Part shown: one piece after another, positions 29,301 through 41,700 of the stretch
How the letters are laid out: every line of letters begins with the position of its first letter
Numbering within the stretch: the stretch's first letter is position 1
From: Reticulitermes speratus
Lineage: Eukaryota > Arthropoda > Insecta > Blattodea > Rhinotermitidae
NCBI GenBank assembly: GCA_021186555.1
Contig: JAJKFL010000006.1
Coordinates: forward strand, 964,501 to 1,028,500
Direction: 5' to 3'
DNA: 64,000 nucleotides
Notes under the pieces: model-generated
Seen by the model: the letters and a program-made list of their open reading frames with translations, nothing else
Told to the model about the DNA's origin: nothing
The model's database searches: none
Translations under genes and position numbers: made by a program

Positions 29301-32300
29301 AACTGAGGTAGCTTGGAGAGAAGCCTGTCCAAGTGTCAAAGGTGAACCACAAATCTCACATGCATTACCCTGGGATTCACCCTGATTCTCCATGGTGACA
29401 AACCGTAACTGCCAACACTATGGTTTGGCCACCTGCACTCCCTCTGCTTGCGCGCGTGTGCACGCACGCACGCACACACACACACATACTTACTCTGGGT
29501 CTAGCAAAATCTCTTCACGTCTATCCTTTATTGCTTCCAACAACCGCAAGTAAGTCTCAGAATCCAGACCAGCACCAATCGAGGATGCTAACGTGAACAA
29601 GCAGTCCAACGCAGCATGACGGATAACAGCCAGCGGATTTGCTGCCGCAGTCATCAATGCAGGAACAACTGGTTCCTCCAGGCGCAGAGCCCAGCTGATG
29701 GAATCATCAGACTGTCTTAAGAGAGAAACCACAAGACGCAAACAACGCAACCTCAGTTCAGGCCAGCCAACTGCCCCATGTTCGGATCCTGGATAGGCGA
29801 TAACATTGCACAGGAACTTCACCTGCAAGGCTGGTGTCGGGCAAAACATCTGAACAGAGAGACAAAGAGGTTTTATGTTTATGACTGTCTAACTGCATGG
29901 AGCAGCCCTTCCTTCAGAAATTAAGAGTTCCTCAGCTAATCAAGAAGTTCCCTGATTTCATGGAAACCAAAGAGTCATTACTGAATTTAAAGAGCCCACC
30001 GCTCGTCCCTATCCTGAGCCAGAAGGATGCAGTCCACACCCTCCCATCCCACCTACGATCCATGTTAGTATTACCTTCCCATCTATGTGCAGTTCTTCCA
30101 AGTGGTCTCTTTCCTTCAGCTTTCCCGCTAACACCTTGTATGCATTTCTCTTCACCCCCATACATGCAACATTCCCTGACCATCTTGTCCTCCTTAATTT
30201 GATCACCCAAATAATATTTGGTGAGCAGTACAAATCACAAAGCTCCACACTATGCAGTTTTCTCCAGTCTCCTGTCACTTCCTCCCTCTTACACACAAAC
30301 ACCTACTACAGCACCGTATTCTCAAACACCTGTGTTCTTCCCTAATTGTGAGACATCAATTTTCACACTCATATAGAACAAAGGACAAACCTTTTGTCAT
30401 TAGAATCTAAATTGAATAACAAGTAAGAATAATTCTTGCAATGTGCTGAATTTAGTGCATCAGCTGAAGTGTCTGTTAAAGTGTACTGTTGTTGAACTTC
30501 ACGTTATATTTACCGTGCATTTTTGTACAATTTATTAACTCACACCAACAAATGCACAAAAACAAGACCACAAGCCACGCAGACACGAAAGAAGGAGGTT
30601 CTACCATACAGCAATACACACAGATAACCGGCACAAAACAGCACACCGGACCGCGCTGCCAATAATTATGAATTATATCACAGCATGTACTTTAATATAA
30701 TATACCACACTGTTTTACTATTAATTTTAGCAATTTAACAACACTACTATTGTACAATTTTATACAATTTTATACAAAGTGGTAATAACGAATATTGACA
30801 CAACAATTCTGATGCAACTCAAGAACATCGGTCTATGTACAAACTCCAACGATCCCCCTGATGATGGCAATGTAGAAGTGTCGAAATGCGTATTGGGGTA
30901 ATCTTTTGATAAAGAAATCAGTGACAAACTTGTTTTGGTGCATTTGTTGGTGTGAGTTAATCAATTGTACTGTTGTTGTTTACTGCTTATGGAGTTCACT
31001 GAGGACAAATGTAAAACATTAATTGAATATACAAACAGTAACAAGCATTAAGTAAATGTGTGAGTTTTCAGGTTCTAATTGTGGAGTTGCTGAAGGTTCA
31101 AGTCTTATGGGACGTGACGCTGTGTGATTAGGTGAGTAGTTTCTGACATTTCAAAGGATCATACTGCCTTCATCTTCAGTGCGAAGCAGTCCAAAAACAC
31201 CATGAAGACAAAGGCGCTACATTCATTCAAAACACCACAAACTACACTCACAGTGGCAGTGTGTCACACCACAGAAGACTTGAACACTCAAGTACTGAGA
31301 CAAGGGAAACAGCACAATATCTGTATCAGCTTATATTTCTGGTAGTTCAACAACCTTTACCACTAGGAAACAAAATGTACCCACTTCCACGCTATCTACA
31401 ATATGTTTCTTCAGATGATAACGCTTGTGACACTACTCAAGAAGTGCGCAGTTCAAATCCCAGCTGCAGGTGGTATGGAACTATATGTGTTAATGTAGGT
31501 ACCTGGAAGAACTGCTTGAGGCAAATGGCATATTGCATGCGGACTTCTTTGTAAGCGACACCACATCCGGCGAGCAGGACCTCCAACACTCGAACAACAA
31601 AATGTAGTCTCAGCCCACTGTCCGTCTTGTCACGATGATCCAGGTCCCACCAGCTTCCTTTCTCACATTTTGATACATTAGAGAGTGGTGTGTGTTGCAC
31701 AAGTTGAGACAAAATGTGTAGGTAAACCACCAGCGGGAAGCTACCTGAACGGGCCGCGCTCATACAATCAGCCATCACATTACCATCCATCAGCAATATG
31801 TCACCTTTCACTCTTGCCACCTGTAACGCACATATCAAATATCAGTCCACCCTTGAAATCATAGTGGTTACTGTACGTACCACCTACTTTGAACATTACA
31901 ATAAACTCTACAGTTGACCCACACAGTATATTTATGTGTTTCAAATGATTATCACAATAAACAGCGATCAATTCCCTAAACTGTATTGACTAGTTGGTGT
32001 GTGTAATGGCGATAATGTGTTTTCTGCAAGGTCATTCACTCACACGTTCATTCATTCATTCATTCATCCTGTAGTCTGTCTTACGACAGGTCCGTAGCCT
32101 CTTCCAAAGTGAGTTCTCCACAGAGTGTGATCTAGTGCTTCTTCTTTTACTTTCCAGTACCTTCTCTTTTCTGTGAGGTAGGAAATGAATTTTAAACACT
32201 ATTTAGATCAGCGTTTCTCTGGCACTTTTGGTGCACATCCCTTTTGGTGTATGTTAATATAAAAGCAAAGAGAAGTCTAATTTAGCACAATCAAACACAC

Positions 32301-32739
32301 ACACAAACAGTGCAACTAGCAGCAAACCTGTCACCAATCTCTACCTGACATGTTTCAAAGTATGTCACAGCCATATCCAGTATCTGTTGGCTGACAGCTG
32401 CTGTGGGTTGCTTAGCAACAGATGAAGCCATCATCAGAAGCAGCAACATCATGTGAACAGGCTTCCTGTTGGCTGGATGAATCTTCTCAGCAGCTTGCAA
32501 CAAAAGGTCAACATCTGGAAGAAGCTCTCTGCTTTCAGACAGGCAGCACAGAAACACAGAACATGTGTCCGTAGAGCCTTTAGTGTTTAATTCTGTAACA
32601 CGCAAACACAGGGTAAGTGAAAGCAAGTTACATATGCAGCTTGCAGAACTCCTGTAACAAGCATTTTGTAAACACTGCCAGAGCTTCTGAGATATGCAAC
32701 TTCAGAATAAAATTTGTCGTAGTTTCATGACATTTGTTG

Positions 32740-32781
<42 letters not shown>

Positions 32782-35700
32782 GAGCATCTCCATGTTATCT
32801 AGAACACCATACAGCTACTGGGCACCCAACCATTTGAGCAATACAGAACACTGCATCAAAATGTGATGTCGTGGTCCTCGGTAGAGATACAGTTACGTAT
32901 ATTCTAATGTTATAGAAACTGGCGTCAATGTGTCAACTAAAGCAAGCAGAAGAACAGCTACAAATCTGTGAGATATGAGGTCATTAGTGCTGAAGATTCA
33001 AGTCTTCTGAAATGTGAGGCTCTGTCAGGCAAGTATTTCCCGACATTTCGAAGGATCATGGTGCCGTCATCTTCACAGTCAGGCAGTCCAAGAAGAGTAC
33101 TTGACTGCGTGACACTGAAGAAGACCCTATACTATGATCCTTCATAATATCGACAACTACTCATTCGACAAAACAGTTTGACATCCCAACTACAAACATC
33201 AACACACTCTTCTCAGACTTTGTTAACCACCTACCTCGCTACAGAGGAAATCCATGAAAAACCTGAGGACAGCCAGTCTCCTGACTGAGATTGCCCATTT
33301 AACCATGATATGTCATGTGCTAACATGGAGCCCTTTAGGATCTGCCCATGTGCACAAGGATAGATAGATCTGTATTGAACTGAACGGGTGTATTTATTTA
33401 GTGACATTCAGATCTGCCCAAACAGGCAATCACATGTGACTTGCCTGCAATTTTGAATCTGCCAAAAGCCCATACACAGCATAATATAATACGCTGTATG
33501 TCGACTGTGTGTGTGTGTGTGTGTGTGTGTGATAACATTCTCATGCCGTGTCTATGACAACCTGTAGTTCGCGTGTCCTACGTCATTCAAAGGATAAAAT
33601 ATAACTTCACTCACTCGCTGTGAAGAAGATTAAAGGCAAAGAGATAAAGGAACAGAAGGGATAAAGAAAATCTGAAGAAATGGGCCTCAAGGATAAAGAT
33701 ACAAAATAAATGATCCCCTGCTAAATTTCAACATGTCTTTTCTACAAGTAACAGGAATTTACAGCAGCAGGCAAACCCCAACAGTTGACTGCAAAGGATA
33801 TAACTATGACTGTAAATGATAAAACATCTTACCCTTTATTAATGCAGCCAAGAATTTGCAGTTGTTAACAAATGAATGTTGCTTGACAATTGCTATCATA
33901 GCATCCAGTGCATCTTCTTTCAGAGGCATAAGAAATGGAAGTAACGCCAGCAGAATTCGGGTCTGAGCAAGTGCAGAGTTACGATGCAGCAAATCAGAAC
34001 ACAAATGTTGCACCAGCAGGCGCACAACTTCTGAACATTCCTTGCTAGGTTTGTCCAAATAACGCATAGTCAATGACAGAAGCTCATCCAGTGCTGTTTC
34101 GGCACCCAATAGCTCCACCAGCACTTCTGTACGAAGACCAAGTGTCATTCTCACAACCTGCCATCATGAAAAAATGGTTGTCTTACAATCATGGAGTCAC
34201 AGGAGCAGTTACACCCAAGACTGAATAGTCTTAGCAAAGGAGTCCACAACAAAATAGGCAGCTGCTTTCTTCAGCACAATTCGTACATATATATCTGAAA
34301 TAAGACTTCTCACACGTTTGCAAATGCCTGTTAATATTCAGTGTACACTAAAAACTGGACAAAGAATTGGCATCTAAATGCTTCTAAGCATCACTTAAGA
34401 CACATAATATACTCCTGCCTGATACCCTGTGAGAGCATAAGAAAAGTGTATTACATACACCACTTTTATAAACTAAATATATATAATTAAAACTAATACG
34501 TTAATATGTAACTAGTCTACATAATACTCTATTACATTCAATTTTATAATAACGATGGGACACACTTTTAGCAGAATAATTGTCCAATTTTCAAAAATAT
34601 CAACAATGTAAAAGAATATGAGATGCCATTTCCTCTAATTTTCCCCCAGTATATGAGATGTAAAAATGTTTCATTCTTCTAAGTGAATTTTTTTGTGTGT
34701 TATTTGACCTGAGGATGTCCTAATAACTTAGGCCAAAACATGTAATCTGTAATTGTGTAACTTAATTTACAACATTAAAGCTGTCTTAACTGCAATACAG
34801 ATCATTCATGAAGAATTATAGTTAACTGTATTACAAGTACCTACAATTTACAACATCACTTCTCAAAATACGGTTACTTTTATCAACAGAAAGCTAAAAT
34901 ACAAGAAACAATATAAAAGGTCTTCACTCTTCAGAGATGTTACACAGCGTTGCTTGGTAGTTAGTTACCGACGTTTCAAGACAGCCTATCAGTCCCATCT
35001 TCAAGCGGCTACTAGGCGTCCTGAAACATCGAAAACTAACTACAAGCAACGCTGTGCAACATCCCAGATGAGCGAAGATCTCATTTACACAGCAGCGGGA
35101 GCCTGAAATCACGCAACAATACAGAAGCCTGAACTGATCATGGAGGTACTATCAAAACACACTTACCTTTACGTTATCATCCTGCAATCTGGCTGTCACT
35201 GTAGTGCAGGTCATGCTCTTGTCCCGTTCCTGTAGATGATCATAATTTTCAACTAGATACCTAACAGCTTCCACTCTCACCGCAGGATTAGGATGATGAA
35301 TTCTCTCAAACAAATCAGTCCCACTAAGAGAAATGTTACTTCCTGCTACCCCCAGCAACATCTTCACTGCTTTTGCAACAGCAGATGAATCATCTTTCTT
35401 GCCCAGTGCCTTGCGAATCACCGCATCGTATGAGTTTGGATGGCGGCGCTCCAGAGACTTCAGAAAACCAGCATACCATGAAACCACTTCTTCTGCATCA
35501 TCAATTCCAATGTTAACATTCTCCTCATTCTCTGACCTTCTTGCAGTAAGGCCGTCCACATCAAAAGTTTCAAAGTAGTCCTATAAAATGACAGGAATTT
35601 ACATCCTCATATTGCAACAAAATTATTCATACAGAAAAGCTGTGTGAAATTTAAATAATCCATTTAACCAACCACGCAACACGACAGTAACAACAGCAAG

Positions 35701-38700
35701 ATACGGATGTCAACATCTATACAAGACCAACTGCCAGCAATTTTAACAATTTTTAGTAATAATAATTTTAATAATTTTAACAATTTCAACAACTACCAAC
35801 GACACAGTGCTCTACGAGTATATTCACAATTTATAGTGCTATACTATATACTTCAAACGCAAGATAATACTATATACACCAAAACATTTCAAGAAACAAC
35901 TTGGAAGAAAGTTTGTATACCGGGATTGTCAATGTAAATAATAGCCTTAAACAGTGTAACGGTTCTGTGATAATACCAAATGGACCAGTGAACAGTGAAG
36001 TGAACTTATCATGTACCGTGATGATGGCCGAGTTACGGCCGAAACATTGTAGGGTGAATTGGAACAGAAATACGAAAAAAAAAGTGCATTCTTGGTTAAA
36101 AAAACTGAAAATTAATCCATTAAACCATTCGAAGCGTGACCTTCAATATTTAAAAACAAAGTTCCTATGTCAAAGAAAACTAACCATGCCTCCATTACAA
36201 AGGTTAACTGGTTAATATTGTTTTGGAAAATAATTAATATTCACTGTGAAACCCACGTTAAACACAAAAACACACCGTTTGCAGAAAATGAGAGTTACTG
36301 AATGCTAAAGAAGGTGGTACAGACAGCAATCACGTTGCTTAACCTTTATATCCTACTGGTGTGGATATTTAAACTTTAATGCATGGCTTATGAAAAACAT
36401 GAGCACTACTTGAACAGAAAAAGTTAAATTATGAAATAAACAGCATTTGTGGCATACAGAACAGAGATTATGCTGCCTGTCTTAAAAATACAGTAAATTT
36501 CCTTGTTGCCTAAATATATTAAGTAAATTTCTAGGGGTGTTTTTCTACACACGTTCACATATGCGAATGCAGTTCCTCGTAAGTTTAAATGGTTAATATT
36601 CATTTATAACAGAAATTAAAACATTAAACAATGAAGAAATTACAGAAAAGTACACTTCAAAACACACTGAAAAAGGTAACTGCATTCAATAGATTTATTT
36701 ATTGATCACATTTTGCAACACTAATTTTCAAACACCTGTACCCCAGTGCAAACTGTTTATATCAGAATACAAATGCCAAACTTACATCAATTCTGGTGTA
36801 ACAATCATGGGGAAAAAGAGACTTGGCACCATTACATAAGAAAAGAGACGAACCTGCCACATGTTTTGCCCACACTGTCAACTTCCAAATAAATATAATG
36901 TAGAACAATCACCACACAAAAATTAATAAAAACCAAAATTAATAAAAACACCGTCAATCACAATACTTGTATATATGGTATTTAAATATGGTATTTTATA
37001 CTACATGTTTCGGCCTCTTTTGGCCATCATCAGGTACATCTGCATAGAAAAAAAATATTAGGAGCAAGGATTTCTTTAAAATCACCGCACAAGCTCAGTG
37101 TCTTACTGCACACCTACAAAAACCACAACATAAACAGAGTCGCTCACTTCTGGTAAGACTGAAATATGACTACAATGTACAAACACATACAATGCTAAGC
37201 ATTAAACGAACTTACTGAATTGCAAGCTGAGCCACATTCTCATCCACAACCTGTAAAAGTTGCTCGGCAAAGTTACACAGATCTGTCCTATCATCCGTTT
37301 GGGACTGAATAGCTGAAAGTGTGCTGCGAAGGAGAGGAATGAAGAATGGCACAATGTGTATTCCAGCATCCTGCGACTGTCCAAGAACTGCTGGGAACCA
37401 ACTGTGATTTGCCAGCTGCACCAGAGTACGTGCTGACACAGACGGTAACTTCTCAGGGTGCTGAGATTGATACAGTAGAACCAACAGTAGCACACATTCT
37501 GAATGAAGTTTAGGATGGTTGCACTGCAAAATACATAAAATGACATATAAACAAAAATTCAGTGCTCATAAATATGTATTTTTTAATACATAAAGTACAG
37601 TTCTTCTTCTTCTTCTTCTTCACTGGCTCTACAACCCTTGGTGGGTTTTGGCCTCATTGACAACTGCCCTCCAGACTTCTCTACGGCTGCTTTTATCCTC
37701 CATCCTCTGATTCCCATTGTCGCCAGGTCCGTCATCTCATCTTCTATCCACCTTCTCCTAGGACGTCCCCTTCTTCTTCTATTATCAAGTCTTCCTTTCA
37801 GCATTCTTTTTGGCATCTGCGTTTCTGGCATTCGTTCTACAAGACCCAGCCACCTTAGTCTGTGTGCCTTGATAAATCTCACTATGTCCTGACCCTCTAT
37901 CAATCTGTCAATGCTCCTGGTTATATCTTAATTCTCCAGCCATTTGTATCTTGGACCGGTCCGAATATTCTTCGTAATATTTTTCTCTCAAAACATCTCA
38001 GTACCTTCTTCTCTCCAGTTCTTAATGTCCAAGTTTCCGATCCATATGTGACGACTCGGTCGCACTAGTGTTCTATATATTTTAACTTTAGTATTCCTTG
38101 TTAGTAGCTTGCTTTAAAAGTTTTAAGTTAGCAAAATATGCTTTATTTCCATTCTGTATCCTATCCTTGATACAGTCACTTATTTCATTTTGGCTGTTAA
38201 CCAGGGCTCCCAGATATCAGTTACTTTAAATTAAAAATTTAGATTCATAAACTAAGCACTTTCCCAAAGACACTCGCCTGTCTCCTTTGCTCTTCCTTCA
38301 CAATTTATATTTCCTTCCCCTGAAGGATGCTCATCCAATAAAAAAATACGTATCACAGCTTTTTAAGCATACATTTTGCTGAAAGGTGCCAGAATCGGTT
38401 AAGCTTCACCAAACTACAAAATTTGAGGTTTAACTGCCACGTTGCTGAACATCCCAGAAGAATGGAATCTGCATCAACCAGTTCACAACACACCACCCTT
38501 GCCTTCTCTTCATCCCTCAACAGGCCAAGTACCAACAAAAGCAAGCATTAGTGCCATTACGGTTAAACCGTGAATATGGCAGCAGTATGTTCCTCCAAAC
38601 CGCCCTAACCTTCCACCAGACTATACAGCATCTCATTCCTGATCAGCCTTAAAACTCACTACCATGAGAACTTCATACAGTAAATTTTTCATTTCACCTT

Positions 38701-41700
38701 CTAATTTTAATTACAAAATTACTCAATTTCTTACTTTAAAATTAACACATTTCAGAAAAAAATATGGCCAATTAATACAAGACAACTACAAGAATTACAG
38801 TCTTCTGGGATGTGATTTTGTATTACTGGTTCCTGATATTCTGAAGGTGGTATATTCCTTTGAAACATCAGGAGCCACTTAACCAGTGACACAGTATCTA
38901 ATACTAACTAACTAACTCCATGTAGCACAGTCTTCTTGAGAAGCTAACAGGTCGTCAGCTAGTCAAGAAATTCCCCGCGTTTTATGGAACCCAAGGTTCA
39001 TTACCACACTCACAACAGCCCGCCACCTGTCCCTATCCTAGCCATATCAATCCGTCCATGCCCCCATCCACTTTTGAAGATCCATTTTAATATTATCCTC
39101 CCATCTAAGCCTGGGTCTTCCAAGTGGTCTCCTTCCCTCAGGTCTCCCCACCAAAATCCTGTATGCACCTCACCCCTCACCCATACGTGCTACATGCCCC
39201 GCCCACCTCATTCTTCTTGATTAGTGACACAGTATCACATTCCAGAAAACTGGAATCCTCAATTACACCGCTATGAAAACCTCACAACTTGCTAGACAAC
39301 ACACCTCAGCAACTTTGTTGACGATCCCATAGAAGATTTGGGGTGACAGCTGAGTGCGATGTGTGAGTTGCGCAACAATCATGTAAGACGCTGCTACATA
39401 ATCCTCTAAAGGCGATGTCAGACCTCTAAATAGGGACTTCAGTAGGTGCGTCATCTGAAGTTCATTCACTCGATTCACATGTTCCAGTCCTCCCACTATT
39501 GTCGTGCAATGGAAAGCCAAAAGCGTCGACAGAGCACCATCTTTATTCTCTAAAAAATGAAAAAACTTAACTAATGAGTTTCTCATTGCAGTGACTGTGA
39601 ACAGTGATGTCTGGTGGGATGTGACACCTATTTGACAATACTAATTTTACAAAAGGAGTTCAAGAACAAGACAGCAATACAACACGTATCTTCTCCAAAC
39701 AGACCCCCATAGGACACATCAACAATTCATCCTATGAGAGGATAGGAACCTTTTAGAGCCAGGGGGGCCACGTAACCTAGCTTGTGGCTGAATGACTTTA
39801 TATTACTTCACTGTGACCTACATGACATAAAATTGTGACACTCTCACAATTATTCACACTTAAATAACAAATCTTTAACTTAAATTATACACACTGTATT
39901 CCTTGATGGTATCTGAGGTCATTTTACAAATGAAGTGCAGAAAAGATGCATCAGTTGCACATCGATTGAGTAACGCAGTTTTTGATAATGGCACACCAGC
40001 TCCCTGTAAAGGATACAGCCAGTGCCATCTGTTGGCTGGATCTGATATGTCCATCATCTGCAGAACACGCACAAAAATGCGTGTATCATGGTAAGGGAGT
40101 ATCAGACTCATTAAGTCATCAACATTGAATGACTCAATGTGGAACCTGAAACAGCAACAAACAGTCTGTAAATTAACAAAATATATAAACGTGTCAACTG
40201 AAAAAATTCAGTCACAGTATCTCAAATGTTTGCAAATTTAGGAGAATTTAAATATCTGATCAGTGTGAACAGCATTTTAGTCCGGCAAGCTCAGGTTGGA
40301 CTGATAAATTACTTCATAAAACTGAGTCTGAACACGTGCACATATCAACTAACATGGCGTCAGCACCCACCCACACACAAGGGATAACGACGCAGAGTGA
40401 TAATAAGTAGACGATAGAAATTACCTACATGAATGAATCAGGAAATATGTCATGCATGAGGGTAGGAGAAGGAAGAAAACAAACTGAAAAGGAGGGAGAG
40501 CTTTGGAAAGACACACAGATGGGAGGCCGGTCGGGAGACAGTGTACTGAACATCGGGTTCAGACATCAGGTAAGCTACCCCGTAGTGTATGTGAACAAAG
40601 AAATATTCTAAAAAATTCAAATTTGACAAAAACTGGAAGCAAAGTTGTTTATCAGTGCAGCTGTGTCATCAGCCTAAAGTGGAAACCCCCACCCACCCTA
40701 TAATTCTTATGCTTTACTCATTTCTTTAGAATTGTGGCATTTCTGTTACTTGTTCCCAGACAGCAGATCATCTGGCCATTATGCTTGGACAATCATCAAA
40801 TTTGTTTTGACAATTTTAATGGACCCTAAATTTAGAGTAGCTTGGGCTACTAACCTTCGGACCTGAAGCCATATGTCACTTCGTCAGCTTATTTTGCTCT
40901 GTCCTCAGCAGAGTTTTAATTAATTTTAAGCAATGACGATATGCACACTCTCCAAGAAGGGCTGAACAAGTCACGACAGAAGGCCCTCTTTCGTGACTGA
41001 CAAATCACAGAAGCTGAAGCAAATCCGTCAAAAATCTCACTTCAGGAGCAGAAAATAGATGATTGGGGGAACATGAATTCAAACATTTCTAGTTGTCGTG
41101 TCAGTGATTATGCATTAAGTACGAAGGGCAATATCTTCCATCCACCACCTCGCAACTCATAAATGCCTACTATGACAAAGGGTGTCTGTTTAAAGGACAG
41201 CATATCAAACTGTCAAGACTGTGTATCCCAGTGACTGGTGATTATCATGATGATAATGGTAGTGGCGACGATAATGATGATAACGTTATGAAGTTCCACA
41301 GTGTCACATTTTCTATAGTACCCACTTCCCTGCATGCTGAACCACATCCCGTTAACACCCTGCAGACAGTGTAAGTGCCCCCAACATTACTGATTTACAC
41401 CGTACAACGCAACCTCTCAACCTGCCACAATTAATGAACAGTGTCCAGCCCTGTGAAGTGTAAGGTGAGAACGGCAGTGGGTTTCAGGTCTCAATGGGAA
41501 CAGCCAAAACAACCAACCTGTTCACTAGCCATTCCAATGCCTTATGTGATGCTTTAAGAAGAAAATACGGTGACAGCAAGAGCAAGAATCTGCGGATGTG
41601 TTTGTTCAAAGTTTTGTTGGTCTTCGTGTCTTCGACAGATCTCTCCAAGGATCGAGAAGTCAGATCAAATAAACTTCTATGAAACTCCTCAAACCTGGGA

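Noticed and set aside
35901..36215. 104-codon open frame
   Set aside because: No recognisable domain; overlaps a repeat-derived ribozyme fossil in a HEATR1 intron.
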